From: Paramecium octaurelia
Taxonomy: Eukaryota; Ciliophora; Oligohymenophorea; Peniculida; Parameciidae
DNA: 64,000 bases
Assembly (NCBI GenBank): GCA_905182995.1
Contig: CAJJDP010000105.1
Span: 248,001 to 312,000, forward strand
Reading direction: 5' to 3'
Below the pieces are notes generated by a model. The model did no database searches and had not been told where the DNA came from. It saw only the letters and a list, made by a program, of their open reading frames with translations. The stretch's first letter is position 1. Each line of letters opens with the position of its first letter. Positions 23,072 through 35,374 of the stretch are shown here, in pieces. The position numbers and the translations under genes were made by a program.

Positions 23072-24840
23072 TCATCTTAGTAATTCCATCATTCGAATGA
23101 ACTGATCTAAAGTTAACTAATATGATAAGAGATACAAATTACTTTTTTCTCTGGCGCCAATTCGTCAAATTGAGCTTCCAATTCCTCATTGATCACATTG
23201 AGATACTTGGTAACATTATTAGCGTGAATTTCTGATTTATTATTACTAAGAAGATTAAACGTAGTCTCAAGGTTAGTTTATGTAAGCAACTATCCCCTAG
23301 GAGCAGCTAGCGATAAAAAAGTGAACTAAGCCATCTACTCTTCCTTTATTGAATGAGAAACAAAGATTTTATCAATTTAAATCTCTAGATCCTTCAATTT
23401 GGTGTATTTTTGAAACATCTTTATTAATTCATCCTTACTAATGATGGTGTCCATATCCCCATCAAATTCACTGAATAATTTCTATAATTGCAGAGCAGTT
23501 TCCTGTTCGAACTCTTAGATCATTATTTCAAGGATAGCCTACTGTAAGAGGCAACTATCCTTTTAATTTAACATGTTCGTTAACAATCTTTCCTACAAAG
23601 GGATTTCTTGATATTTTTGATCAACTATCCATTTGTTTACTTTTATTTCTTCTAAAGTTTTCCTTTTTTTTGGATTCTTCTCTGTCACCACTGACTGCAA
23701 TATACTTATAAAGTCTTTTGAAAACTTTTTAATATCTGCTTCCACTTCAAAAGTTGTATGCAACATTAATTATTTTACAGAAGCAGTATCATGTGTTTAT
23801 TAAGGGGGAATTTTGTAAGGAAGACTCCCTTTCCCTAAGGTATATAGGATAAGCATGACTGCCCATAAGTCTCGTTCTGGTTTGAAATCTTCTTTGTATA
23901 ATTATTCTGGGGGCATGTAACATATCACATCTAGATCTTCCACTTTTTTGGTCGAGATTGATTTGATGTCAACCAGCTTAATAAATACTTAACCAGATAC
24001 GAAATAGTATTCCCAACTATTGATGATTAGATTGCCATGATTTATTGACAAATTTTTAAAATAGCTTAGTACTTGAAACATTTGGTCAGCAATATTTGCT
24101 AAAACTAATTCTGTAAGATCTTCTGAGTTCTGTAATCGAGATAACTTCCAGCCATCAAAATCTTCCAAGACCAATTAATATGCATTATTGTCTTGGTGGA
24201 CTTCCAAATTCTTTAGGATGTGTTTATGATCCTATATACATTAATAATAATAATTGTTACTAATTGATTAGATTTTAACCAATAAATGTATTTGATACTA
24301 TCCTGTTCTTCTTTGGACAACAACTCCAAACGAGCTTTCTTACCATTCTTGTTCCCTTGTATGAATGACAAATCAGGCTAAAAAATATCTAACTTCAATC
24401 CTTACATTTCTCTAAGACTCTTTGTTATGCAGGAATGAATATTTTTTTGAAGCATTCGTACTAAAAAATTGAACCCCTGGTTGTATGGAACCTCTCTGTG
24501 AAGATGAAGGAGATCCAGGAATGTTCAGGGATCTCAGTGATCCAGATCTAATATTCCTGGAGCTGTTTTATTTTAATGGTTTTTCACCCTATTTAGACAA
24601 ACCATGTGAGAGCACTGATTTTCGCTTATCCTCAACGACATTCACAGGAGAATGAATGCTTTATTAGCTATTCTGAATGGGAGGAGTATTCTGGGCAGAA
24701 GCTTCTCTATTCGATTAATTTTAAACTTATATTTCAGGTTTAGGTTCATCAATAGATTTGTTAGGAAGGATGATTTTTAACTATTGTTTTTATCTTGGAT
24801 TTTTTTAATTCGAGTTAGATTAAGAAGTGCAGATTCCCAT
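23072..24840 (-). CDS. CDPK-like pseudokinase with EF-hand, N-myristoylation signal
   Basis: 561 residues after introns of 28, 29 and 26 nt. It starts MGICTS, a typical N-myristoylation plus palmitoylation signal, then has a Ser-rich linker. The kinase-like region (about 150-370) keeps the fold landmarks but not the catalysis: HGNLIINSW in place of HRDLKPEN, VDIKS in place of DFG, MPPEQ in place of APE, and ERDLWAVMLILY for SDxWSLGV. A C-terminal part has one good EF-hand loop (DGDMDTIISKDE) and a degenerate partner, ending LTLDQFIRMMELLR. That order, acyl signal, kinase, calmodulin-like domain, is that of plant and protist calcium-dependent kinases. Probably a calcium-responsive scaffold. 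The gene at 38844 has the same plan. Confidence 0.8.
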
Positions 24841-24949
24841 ATGTTTATTATTACTTAATATTAGAGTAAAATGATATCAATTTAAAAAGAAGCATTTATA
24901 AATATTATACTTCCCGTATTAAATAAATAATTATATCTTGGAAAGAGGA

Positions 24950-25966
24950 ATGGCTGTCTCGAATTACTATAAAGTACAAAGCAACACTTCTGGTAAGCAT
25001 ACTCAATTGCAAAATTACAAGGATATCATTACCAATCCGATTGGAATGATCCCATAACAACCTGAATTCAAACACAACGAATATTAGGCTCAATAGTAAA
25101 GTAGATGGGATTAACAAAGAATGAGATCAGTCTCCTCAAAACAAGAGGAAAAAATCAAATACCTTTATCTGCAGGCTGAACCAAATTCTATTAACCAATA
25201 TAACATTTATAACTCCAACTTTGAGCAAAAATAATAGATGGTGACAAACCAAGACTATAATTCTAATTGGATTAATAACTTCAGAAACAATAATCAATAC
25301 AACCCCAATAAAGGGTTTTCCTAGAATTCTCAGAAGCGGCCTTTAGGACTTGAAGATCAAATAGACATCGCCTTGAATTAACAAAAATAAAATTCTTAAA
25401 GTAAACAAAAGAAAATTGAACTTGATATCGAGAAGAGGTAGAAATTCGATTAAGGTTACTTTGAACTTTTTAATAATGATATCAAGAATCCAAGCCATAT
25501 GGTCCAATTATAAAATTCAAGGCCTCCTTCAAAATAGTAAGAGTAGAAAAAAGAGGAGGAAGATTCTATGAATTGTACCCAGGTATCATTTATGTAAACT
25601 AAAAATTCCAATTGCAATTACTGCTAACAGGATATTTATAAAAACAGAGTCAACTTAGTTTGCTGGCATTCTTATCATATTGAATGTCTTTCTGAAGTTG
25701 TAGGTTCTCAAATTCAATTGTCTCACCAATAGAATGTGCTAACATGTTCATGCGGAAACAAAATCAATCATAAAACCATATTTCAGTTACCTAATGGAAA
25801 ATAACTCATAAAGACTTTGATGTAAAAACAATTGAATGCAATTTTCAGAAAGCATCCCAACTAATTCAAGAAATGTCCTAAATGTGAATTTCGATTTATC
25901 TAGGACATTAGATTAAGAAAAGCATGTTATTGCGACAATTGCGGATGGGAATTCAAAATTTAATGA
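24950..25966 (+). CDS. Protein with C-terminal RING-variant zinc domain, copy A
   Basis: 338 residues, one exon. The first 200 residues are Gln/Asn-rich and disordered. From about residue 220 comes a zinc-binding module: CNYCQQDIY, then CWHSYHIECLSEVV, then TCSCG, fitting a RING-H2-like C-C-C-H-H-C-C-C order. A second ribbon follows, KKCPKC...ACYCDNCGW. RING proteins are usually E3 ubiquitin ligases; activity here is inferred only. The gene at 27710 shares the same two zinc modules (HFYHKTCFCEHVVSSQ against HSYHIECLSEVVGSQ), so they are paralogues on either side of NOG2. Confidence 0.8.
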
Positions 25967-26028
25967 TTAATAATATTCTTGATTATATAAATTATACGAA
26001 GTTTAATTTGAGAATTAATTATTATTTA

Positions 26029-27621
26029 ATGGTTAAGCGTAGTAAGGAGTAGTTCTTTAAGAAGAAGATGAATACAAAATTTAAAGCTTCCTAAAAGGGC
26101 TCAAAGAGTGGAGCCTCTACCAATCCAGATAGAAAATTACCTGAAAAATAATTGAATGCTAAGCACTAGTTCTTCAGATCCAAATAAACTATTTAGAGAT
26201 TGAACCTGTACAACGAGAAACCCAATAAGTATTGAATCAATTTGAATGCTTAGAGAGGAAATGTGGAAACAGGCAACTCAACCAGCAAGAATTGATCCCA
26301 ATAGAAAATGGTTTGGAAATATCAGGACCATTGATCAATAATAGCTTGATAAATTAAGATAAGAAATGGCTAATAGAACACACGACCCTAGGAGTGTTCT
26401 GATCAAAGCCAAACAATTGCCATTATCTTTATTGGTGGAGGCTTAGAAAAAGAACAAGAATGTACCCCTTTTGGAATTGGAGAGTTATGAAGTACATATA
26501 TCATTTATAACTCGTAGGACACATATGGACCCAAATCCAAAAGAAAGAGAATTAAGTTGAACGTGGAAACTATGGAAGGGTTAGCAGATCATGCTGAGCA
26601 AAAGGAGTAGACATATGTTGTCGAGAAGGATGAGAAATTGAATCCTGTAGAGGCAGTGCAACAGGAGAATAGAGATAAAAGACTCACAGCTGGTTAATCA
26701 AAGAGAATTTGGGAAGAACTGTATAAGGTGATTGATTCATCTGATGTGTTGGTTTGTATCCTCGATGCAAGAGATCCTATGGGCACAAGATCATATCATT
26801 TAGAGAACCACATCAAGAAGAATTGTCCACATAAGCATTTGGTGTTGCTAATTAACAAATGTGACTTGATACCTACATGGTTGACATCTAGATGGGTTCA
26901 ATATCTATCAAAGGAGTATCCAACTGTTGCCTATCACGCTAATGTGAATAAGGCTTTTGGTAAGGGTCCTTTCATAAATCTGTTGAGATAATTTGACAAA
27001 TTCCATAGAGATAAATAAACTATATCAATTGGTTTTGTGGGATATCCAAATGTCGGAAAGAGTTCTGTTATTAACTCATTGAAAAAGAGAAAGGTTTGCA
27101 AGGCTGCCCCAGTTCCAGGAGAAACCAGAGTATGGCAGTACGTGGCGTTGACAAAAAGAATTTATTTAATTGATTGTCCAGGAGTTGTGTATTAACATGA
27201 GGGAAAAGATGATGTTGAAGTTGTATTGAAGGGTTGTGTTAGAGCTGAGAAGTTGGAAGATCCTGAGTATTACATTCCCGCATTGTTATAAAAGGCAAGG
27301 GCTTCAGATTTAAAGAGGATTTACGATGTTGATGATTGGATAGATGAACACGACTTTTTGAAGAAAGTGGCAGTCAAAAAAGGAAAATTGGCAAAGGTAA
27401 ATAATCTAATTATACATCTATAGGGTGGTGAGGCTGATACGAAGTCTACAGCTAAATTGATCCTAATGGATTGGCAAAGAGGTGAAATCCCTTTCTTGAC
27501 ATACCCTCCTGATTATGTGTAAAAGGAGGCTGTCGAAGAAAATGTAGATATGGAAGTTTTGGAATAGTAATAGATAGAGTTGAATGACTAAAAGTTACAA
27601 GAAATACTGAAGCAAAATTGA
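26029..27621 (+). CDS. NOG2: Nucleolar GTP-binding protein 2 (NOG2/GNL2)
   Basis: 504 residues after three introns (25, 26 and 27 nt). It has the circularly permuted GTPase order of the YlqF/YawG family: G4 NKCD (near residue 250), then G1 [12 protein letters not shown], then G3 DCPG. The upstream family block [15 protein letters not shown] and [11 protein letters not shown] are also diagnostic, with a basic N-terminal nucleolar-targeting region. NOG2 binds pre-60S particles in the nucleolus and nucleoplasm and guards export by holding the site later bound by Nmd3. The protein ends earlier than the animal one (about 730), as expected without the long acidic/basic tail. Confidence 0.95.
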
Positions 27622-27709
27622 ATTGTGTTGTTGTTTATTAGTTCTAAATATTTGTTTGCCAAAATAAATTCTGTAGTTTATAATATTTTAATAATACTTT
27701 GTAATAAGA

Positions 27710-28714
27710 ATGATTTCATCAGAAAGAGAATATCTGAATGTGAAAGGATAATAATATCAAGCTATTCATTCTAAACGTTACAATTCCCCAGGTGAGGTTA
27801 CACTAAGCATAAGCTAAATGCCTTCTCTTCCGTAACTCAATTTGTAAGCTAAACAAAGCCTATCTAAACCTCTCTCAAAAGATTTCTCCTCTATGAGTTC
27901 GATCCATCTAAAACCCTTGATTTGCAAGAATAAATCTTGCATTTACTTGGTTCGGAGTTTGGAAGATAAGATTCTGAAATGCATTTTAAGGATAAAAGAA
28001 ATAGCCAAAGAAAATAATTTGTTAAGGAAGAGACTGCAAATGGATTAAGTTATCGTCGATTAACTCATACCCTCAACACATAGGTCTTAAAAGTCCATGG
28101 ATTTCAATCAACTTCCAGATGACTAATCTTAAGTTATCAGATCCAACATTCCGAGTGTACATGAAACATACCAATTTGCTAAGTTTCACAATGAAATTGT
28201 TACTACCAAACTTAATAAATAGATCAAGGATATTTTCAACAATTTAAATTATGCTATGCAATAGCCAATTTTAGATTTAAACTGGATTAAGAACAATCAA
28301 CTAAGCAATTCTTAAATGCAAATTCATAAATGCTTTAAATGTTCGAATAATAGCAACAAACAAATGATTGAGTTAGAGTGCAATCATTTCTATCACAAAA
28401 CTTGCTTCTGTGAACATGTTGTGTCTTCCTAAAACTAGATTAGCCTTTGGTGTCTTTGTAAACAGAAAATCAATGAATTCGATATGCTTCAATTAGCCAA
28501 AACACAGAATACAATCATTTAGGAAATGAAGCATATTCAACAACTGTGTTTGTTGATAAAATCTCCAGATAAACTCTCATTTTATAAATGCGAACTAAAT
28601 AATTGTGCCTTCATCGTAGTATCGAAATAGGAAAATACATCAGTTATCCAATCTTATTGCTAATCTTGTTTGGAATATAGACAGTTCTATAAATAAGAAC
28701 AAAATCTTAAATGA
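27710..28714 (+). CDS. Protein with C-terminal RING-variant zinc domain, copy B
   Basis: 334 residues, one exon, starting MISSEREYLNVKGQQYQ. A basic, Ser-rich N-terminal half and a short helical segment (residues 75-110) lead to a zinc module: CFKCSNN, CNHFYHKTCFCEHVV, CLCKQ. A further cysteine pair set follows (YKCELNNCAF, YCQSCLEYR). The spacing and surrounding residues match the gene at 24950, so the two are diverged duplicates. Likely ubiquitin-ligase-type RING by analogy; no substrate or partner can be named. Confidence 0.78.
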
Positions 28715-28761
28715 TTCAGTATTTCTATAAAATATAATAACATTTAATCAAAATTCTAAAT

Positions 28762-29945
28762 TCACAAACAACAAGAGAAAAGAGAGGAACTCATATTTCG
28801 TTTCAACATATTGATTATTTCTTAATTTTAAGTTGCCTTCGTTGCTGATCTCAATTCTGTGTTACTGTATCTGTCAGCAGCCAACAACAATCTCACACAT
28901 TCCAGATGATGCCACCTCGATGAAACCTCTAATGGGCTTTCAGTGAGATCCTCGAAGATGCGACTTCTGATATGAGTATTGCATTCAAGAGACAGCAGAA
29001 ACTTTATTACTTGAGCATTCCCATTCTTAGATGCAATGTAAAGGGCATTTTGTCCATATTGATTGAGGGAGTTTATAATGTGATTCGGATCCTGGGGATT
29101 TGTCAGATTACTGGGAATAATATGGATCAATACCGTTTGGGATCTCTTTGTAGTATCTTTATCATATTTTAAATGTCTTCATTTGAACCTGACATTGAAT
29201 ATTATGTGAAGAGGCATACCAATTTGAATTAATTGAAAAGGTCCATCAATCGCATATCCTGAGAATCCGTAGCTGGATGTACCTGTTTATAAGCATTTTT
29301 TGTATTATAATTACGCTGAGTAGATCCAAAATTATCATAAAATTATTCCTAATTGTATTTAGTTCTATATTACTGTGGATGTGATAGGTTCAACTACGTT
29401 TTATTATAATCTCCAAAGTCCCAAAAACATGTTTCCAACTGCTTTGAGCTTATTTTTTTAGGGTGGAGTTGCCAAAACAATTAAGTCTGTATTATGAGAT
29501 TCGTAATTCCTGTCATATTTACAATATAATTGATCATCGTCTTTTTACGCAATTTCAGAATTAGATTTAATATCTCTATTGAATTCGATGAGTTCAGAAC
29601 CATTCACTAGAATATTTAATGATTTAATACAATTCTGATTAAATTGTAAGATATTATCAACATTAATTTAGAACTCAGATTCTACTTGCTATTGAGTCAA
29701 ATTAGAGTTCTTACTTAATTCTAAATCAAAGGGTTTGTTAAGTTGCATTCCTTCTTAACGACTTCTACTTGAGTGTGACTATTCCATCTTTCATAGTACC
29801 CTTTTGGATTACTTAAGCTATAAGTTCTCATAATATTAGTATCGAAACTGACATTGTTCTATTGAGTTTGGCACTATTCTGATTAAGGAATTTTATGTAT
29901 TCCATCTTTAGAATGGAAACTATAATGCTCAAATTCAGGATTCAT
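28762..29945 (-). CDS. Protein with C-terminal ankyrin repeats
   Basis: Three introns (26, 25 and 23 nt, ending AAG, CAG and CAG) leave exactly 370 codons. The first 220 residues are low-complexity, Asn/Gln/Ser-rich (begins MNPEFEHYSFHSKDG). The last 110 contain ankyrin-type helices: QYGQNALYIASKNGNAQVIK followed by LLSLECNTHI, and a second repeat WHHLECVRLLLAADRY. The protein ends SSSLFSCCL, where the vicinal cysteines could be lipidated. Ankyrin repeats bind partner proteins; no partner is evident. Its stop faces the RING gene with a 47-bp gap. Confidence 0.72.
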
Positions 29946-30012
29946 AAAATAATATAATTATTCTTTTCATTTTTTATTCAATTTGGTGTAATACGTAAAT
30001 ATAATCGAATGT

Positions 30013-32028
30013 TCATTATTTCTAATACTCTTCCCAATACTTGTTATAAGACTGATGGTTCTTGATCAATTCATCATGAGTTCCCTATTCTAGAATTCAA
30101 TTAAGTTACATATTCATATTGACAATTCTTCCCCAGATACAGAATCTTGTCTGCTACTTTAGTCAAATGCAATCTATGAGTAATAATCAAAACTGTCAGA
30201 TCTTGAATCTTTAACACTTATTCCAAAGTTTCAATGAAGAATTACTCGTTGTTTTGATCCAGAGCTGATGTAGGTTCATCCAATAATAATATTTTGGCTC
30301 CTCTCAATAAACATCTTACAATTTATAACCTCTATTTCTCACCTCCAGAAAATTTATCTAAATACTCTAGCACATCTTACTTGCTTAATCTCCCATCTAA
30401 GTGTCATATTGATTTGGCAATGATTCAATCAACTTAGACAATTTCAATTATGCACACAGTCTCTTCATCTCCTCTTCCTTCTACTTGATCATCTCAGGCG
30501 TAAGATCATAAATCAAGTCCAGACCATATAAAAGGTTGTTTTTGATGGAATCATTAAAGAAGTACGATTGCTATGCAACTATTCCAAAATATTTTCGAAA
30601 TGATTCCAACTTCAAACTCTTGATATTCTGACCATCAATCGAAATGTTTCCTTAAGAAGGGTCCAACAGCCTGAACTAAATGTTTAGTCTGAAATACTTA
30701 CTATTAAATTAAATAATGTGGATTTTCCTATTCCACTTTCACCCACAATGACAATCCATTCTCCCCCTTTAATTTGCAAATTAAAATTCTTAAACAATTA
30801 TTTATTTTAAGTGTGCTCAAAAGAGATATCCTAGATATTAATTGAACCTGTATTGTATATGAAATCCTTAGCATCGGGTAAATCCTAGATTTTGGGGACT
30901 CTCGTCATTATCTACAACAGATCTTTCATGTCAATGGCTGATTCAACCCATTCTCTATGCATTGTTCCTAATAGAAATAAGGGTTGAATCAGTTGAAGCA
31001 TGAGAGATTAAATAAGAATCAAATCTCCTGGAGTGATTATGCCAGCTTAGACTCCACTCACTCCTAAGACTAAATTCACTGTCAATCCTATAGAAAGTAT
31101 TAATCTTTAGATGGCATTGAGTGTTGCTAATGTCTTGAAAGTGTCGATTGATGATTGTTGCAATTTCTAAGTTATTTATTTTTATCAGTTACTTCTAGCA
31201 AGTTGTTGTATCTTTTTAACTCGTATTTTTCTGCACTAAAATATTTGACTGTGAATAGATTATCCAACGCCTGAGATATTGTAAAATCAGCCAATTTTTC
31301 TTGTTTCTTTCTTTGTGATATAATCTTTCTTCTATACTAAATAAATAGATCATCAAAAATCATACATTTGAATAGCGAATTGTGAATGCCGAGTAAGCAA
31401 CAAATGTGGCCAGAAAGGATGTAAAAAATGGCCAACCAAAATTAAAACAGAGTATGGTAGTTGTTAATGAAATGTCTGCTAAAAGAGGCAAGAAATATTA
31501 GTTCAAAGATCTCAAGTTTGATTCAATTCCTTTCTGTGCTTTATAGAGCGAATAGATGTTAGATCTAGAGGATGTGTTTAAATGAAATTCTGCATCCAAA
31601 TATAATAAATGTTCATATGTTTGCAGAGACATTTCTCTCAGAGCCAAAATGTTGATTTCAGATAAGTTTCTATTCCTCAACCCTTCAAAGTACACATAGG
31701 CAGAATAACCTATTTTATAATATAATACTTACAAACTCCATAACCAATGAAAAATATAGGGGAGTACATAATCGTGGCTGGGTTCGAAACCATGTTTATG
31801 CCATATTTAATACAAAAGGGTCCTCCGAAGAAGAAGGATTTGTTCATAATCAAGTTAAAGTAGGCCTTCATTTATAATGTCTTAATGGAATCTATATTAT
31901 GATGTGGATTTATTACTTGATGTTTGAGATGTTGGCAAACAGTACTTTTTATAGAACTGGAGTAGTTTGATTTGGCTATCCTGAATTTGAAGTTTATTTT
32001 TGAGAGTCTATATTAATTTATTATTCAT
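30013..32028 (-). CDS. ABCB7: ABC half-transporter of the ATM1/ABCB7 type
   Basis: Seven introns (25, 23, 29, 26, 26, 23 and 34 nt) leave exactly 610 codons. A transmembrane half contains the family-typical block [20 protein letters not shown], then [20 protein letters not shown]. The nucleotide-binding domain has Walker [11 protein letters not shown]-loop VAQQSYFF, signature FSGGEKQR, Walker [13 protein letters not shown] and the switch His in LIITHR. ATM1-type proteins sit in the mitochondrial inner membrane and export a glutathione-linked sulfur precursor for cytosolic Fe-S proteins. The N-terminal exon is weakly conserved and a targeting peptide is not clear, so a plasma-membrane or other HMT1-like location is possible. 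Confidence 0.85.
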
Positions 32029-32127
32029 AAAATAATCATTGAGTCTAATAATTTAAATTGGAAAAATGGATAAATGAAGAGTTGTATAACTAAACTTTGA
32101 GATGATCAAATATGGAATTAATTATAT

Positions 32128-32551
32128 TCATTATTAATTATACAATTTGCAGTAGTAATCATGTTTAAGTTGAACTTTTTGGAGTTGATTCCTGATATTT
32201 ACATTATCTGCTATCATTAATTATTAATATAATTTGGTCTAACTCTTAAACAGTGAGATCAAATGTGCGCATATTTCTTTGTAACTCATCTAATGATGTT
32301 AAGAATGAGGAGATGTAGTAACTCGAACAGGTTTGCGAATTTGCATTAACTCATTTTCCTTGTTTGGTGAGTGCAATCTTAATCGCGGTTTTTGCTCACT
32401 TTCATTAAAATCTTGAAATGTACGTTTGAGGTTTATTCATCCTATAAAATGGGGAACACTTGCTTATTCTGGGGTGTTTCTATGCACTAAAACTACTATT
32501 GATTGCTAGTTCATCTGCACCAAAGGTAAATCCGGCAATTGAGGTATCCAT
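32128..32551 (-). CDS. Unknown small protein
   Basis: 132 residues from two exons (intron 25 nt, GTA...AAG) starting MDTSIAGFTFGADELAINSS. The C-terminal half is basic and helical (SLFKSQTKLYQQLMIADNVN). No motif recognised; could be a coiled-coil adaptor. The intron was chosen because it is the only standard one that avoids the in-frame TGAs near 32420. Divergently placed from the HGH1-like gene, 107 bp apart. Confidence 0.55.
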
Positions 32552-32658
32552 ATGTCTGTTATAAATTATATTAATATAATGAAAGTATTAAAATACTTAA
32601 TCAAAGAAAGAATGTTGGCATTATATAATCAATATATTTATATTATATAATTTAATTT

Positions 32659-33663
32659 ATGGACGAATAGTATTCTGATTTATGTGAATTGGTCTTGGAT
32701 CAAAAGTTGGAAGTTAGAAAACAAGCATTGATGTTGGTGCTCCAGTATGCTTAGACTGAGGAAGATAGAAAGAATTTCTTATAGACAAATCTAGTATTTA
32801 ACTTAACAAAACTTTTGGGCGATGAAGATGTCATGACTTCAGTTCTGTCTGTTATTATTCAATTTGCCATCGATGAATACTATTAAGAGCAATTCCTAAA
32901 ATTACATACACTCCAAAGAGTGATGGAAATCATAAAAGAAAAGATGCTCAATTTTTATAAGACCAAATAAACAAGCGAATAACTGGAACTCACCATCTAA
33001 TTAGGACTATTGGCATTACAAAACATCACCTAAAATGAGGAGGCCAAAGAAGCATTATTATAATTATAATTTAATGATATCAACAGATGTTTTTATTTCA
33101 AGTTGTTTTGCAACTTCTTTGTAGATGAGAGATCAGTTTTTATGTTTGCAAATTTTAAATAAGTCTTGTTGAATGTCACTTCATCAAGTAATGTAAGATC
33201 ACAATTAATAAAAGCAGAAATGAAAATGATGGATTTCTTTTGTAAATTACTTGAAACAGGGGAATTGTTCGCCATTCAATTATTTAAAAATATGGTCTTT
33301 GAATATGAACAGTAAGAAGCATTGGATCAAATTATTCAATTGCAATTCATTGATAAAGTCATAGATTTCATGGCCAATGATATTGTGATTAATCATGAGT
33401 TTTTCGATTTGGAAGAAGGAGAATTGGCATTCTAATTGGCAGTGATGAAATTAAAAAAACAATTCAATAAGACAGAATTCCAGAGCAGAGTGTAAGAGGC
33501 AGTTAAATGTTTACTCATTATGACCAACATAGAACCAAATTTAACAAAGAACACTTACAATAAGGCTAGATTGGATCTGATCATTAGATAATTGAGGAAG
33601 CTGCAATTTGTTGACAAAGATTAATTAGATGTGATTGATACAGTTTATATTTAAGCTTAATGA
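32659..33663 (+). CDS. HGH1: HGH1-like armadillo/HEAT-repeat protein
   Basis: 334 residues, single exon. It begins DLCELVLDQKLEVRKQALML, a HEAT-type repeat as at the start of HGH1. The C-terminal part has a block resembling the family's DUF384 region: FMANDIVINHEFFDLEEGEL, spaced before VQEAVKCLLIMTNIEPNLT and ARLDLIIRQL, corresponding to the animal FSEEEMERLP...AIMLLTATAPGR...LILREL order. HGH1 is a chaperone that helps TRiC/CCT fold translation elongation factor eEF2. Length agrees with the family (about 340-390). The assignment is by eye and moderately sure. Confidence 0.6.
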
Positions 33664-33695
33664 TTGATTTTATAATATATGATTGCCAAGAATAT

Positions 33696-34421
33696 TCATT
33701 CAATTGTGTTGAGATTTTAAGAAATAGTGTCTAACTGTTTAGCATAACTTCGAGCGTATGGTGTGATTAATTAAAATTCACCAAATTTAGTTTCATAGTC
33801 TTCCAAGACAGATATTCGGCTCATGGTTCTAAACGATGGCTTTGTTATGAGTCGATTCACATAATTGTACATGTCTTTCTTTCGAGGATGGATTTGATGT
33901 TTGATTTATTGTTGCTTGATTACATTCGTTGTATATTGATCCTGTATATTTCTTTGGATTTGCAATAGGTATCCCTCATGTATTCTCTGCATTTCCAAAT
34001 AGACCTATTCATCGAAGTAGGCCATCCATTGCATGAAGTGAGTTAGTTGTTGCTGAGGACGAAGAGCATATTGATGGGGCATCTGAGAGATCAATTGCAA
34101 GGTGCATCTGGAGAGAATGAGATCTTCGCTCATGTATTGGATAGGAACCTTGAACACATCGTGGATTTCTTTGAGATGGACAGTTTGAGCATATATTTTG
34201 GTGAGTTGATTTCTGATGTAAGCATCAGTGCGATATCTTCGCATTTCTTTGACATTCTTGCAAATTCTGGATATGTAATAACTCAAAGGATGATGATTCA
34301 ATTTAAGATTGTTCACTTAAGTTTTTATCTAATCAGTGACTGTATACACAATTTAATATCTTTTGGTGTTGGTTCTAGACTCATCGAGACTAGAGTACCT
34401 TACTCTTACAGCTTTATTCAT
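33696..34421 (-). CDS. Unknown basic helical protein
   Basis: 241 residues, one exon, MNKAVRVRYSSLDESRTNTK to NLNTIE. Rich in Arg, Tyr, Gln and Lys with repeated helical segments (ICKNVKEMRRYRTDAYIRNQ; LEMQRIHEGYLLQIQ). No membrane segment or enzyme motif. The C-terminal residues KPSFRTMSRISVLEDYETKF could hold phosphorylation sites. It ends 32 bp from the convergent HGH1-like gene and begins 22 bp below the next minus-strand gene. Function unknown. Confidence 0.7.
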
Positions 34422-34443
34422 TTATTTATAATAAATATAAAAA

Positions 34444-35347
34444 TCATTTTAGTGATATTTTTTTCTTTAGCAGACTGGACTTCATTTTATTTTTGTGAAA
34501 CTCTAATTATCTAAGACTCAAAACATCAGACCATCTCTTATAAAACTCCTTTTTGACTACATTTCCATTAATTTCATTTCCTATCATTCTTGTTTTATGA
34601 TTCTTAGGACTACCTAAATTATGTTATGAAGGTTAAGTATGTTAGGTATGCTAAGTATATTATGTATATTAAGTATTTTAAGTATTTTAGGTAGGTTAAG
34701 TAAGTTAAGTAGGTAAAGTATGATTTGTTGGTCTTTTTTTAGTGATTGTTTATTATATTTCTATGTTCAATATTTTCTTCAATTATTCTTTTTTATTAAG
34801 TGAGGCAATTTACTATTTTTATTCTTTGATTATAGCTGCAATATTCTTTGTATCAAATCGATTTGATTAAATCAGTTTGAGTAACTACTATAATTGTCTG
34901 GAAGTCTATAAATCTGTCAAACCTTGGAGTGCTTTAAATGAGAAATGTTTATCTTCAGGTTCAATAACTAACATTCCCAACTGAAATTTGATTTTATTGT
35001 ATTTAATTTCTCTTTTCTTCTCATGGTGAGTTTCCAATAAGGACGTTATCTTTTTGATAAAGAACCTGGGAATGTCGGTATGGTATCGATAATATTCTAA
35101 CAATTGTTTATGCTTCTTCTTGGAATTTTGAACAGTGTAAAAACTAAATAACTAGAGTATATACGATTTGAAATACTCTTCATTTTCTTCATAGCAAACT
35201 TAATCTTGGAATTGAATGATAGTTGAACTTCGAAGTTGGAAATTTGGAGTGTTGGATTGATATCTGGAATAAAGAGCCTTACTGTATTTATTTTTAGTCT
35301 ACCATGTTTAACAATTCTGGCATGTTGGGCTTCTGGTCACAAAACAT
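34444..35347 (-). CDS. Protein with xTQ tripeptide repeat, unknown function
   Basis: One 25-nt intron (GTA...AAG) leaves exactly 293 codons. It starts MFCDQKPNMPELLNM. The N-terminal 130 residues are Tyr/Phe/Lys-rich, followed by a helical Lys/Gln segment (IAAIIKEQKQQIASLNKKEQ). Then comes a run of about ten tripeptides, PTQ LTQ PTQ NTQ NTQ YTQ YTQ HTQ HTQ PSQ, encoded by the 9-bp repeat at 34632-34721 with Gln written as TAA or TAG. A basic C-terminal tail of about 50 residues ends LLKKKISLK. Under the standard code the gene would seem to be broken at this repeat. No domain recognised. Confidence 0.75.
34632..34721 (-). repeat. 9-bp minisatellite, 10 units, inside a coding sequence
   Basis: Ten consecutive 9-base units with plus-strand consensus gttaagtat; variants differ at one to four positions (gttaggtat, gctaagtat, attatgtat, attaagtat, tttaagtat, tttaggtag, gttaagtaa, gttaagtag, gtaaagtat). 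The period is a multiple of three, so copy number can change without frameshift. On the minus strand each unit encodes x-Thr-Gln (one unit Pro-Ser-Gln follows), with Gln codons TAA/TAG. Conservation at the two TQ codons and variation at the first codon suggests selection on the peptide. Confidence 0.9.
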
Positions 35348-35374
35348 ACATGTTATTTACATATTAAATAATTA

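Noticed and set aside
28762-29195. Separate ankyrin gene starting MSGSNEDIQ
   Set aside because: The upstream exon frame continues into it after a 25-nt intron and the total exon length is a whole number of codons, so one gene is more likely.
34047-34514. 155-codon plus-strand ORF
   Set aside because: It is antisense to two minus-strand genes whose ciliate-code frames are longer and cleaner.
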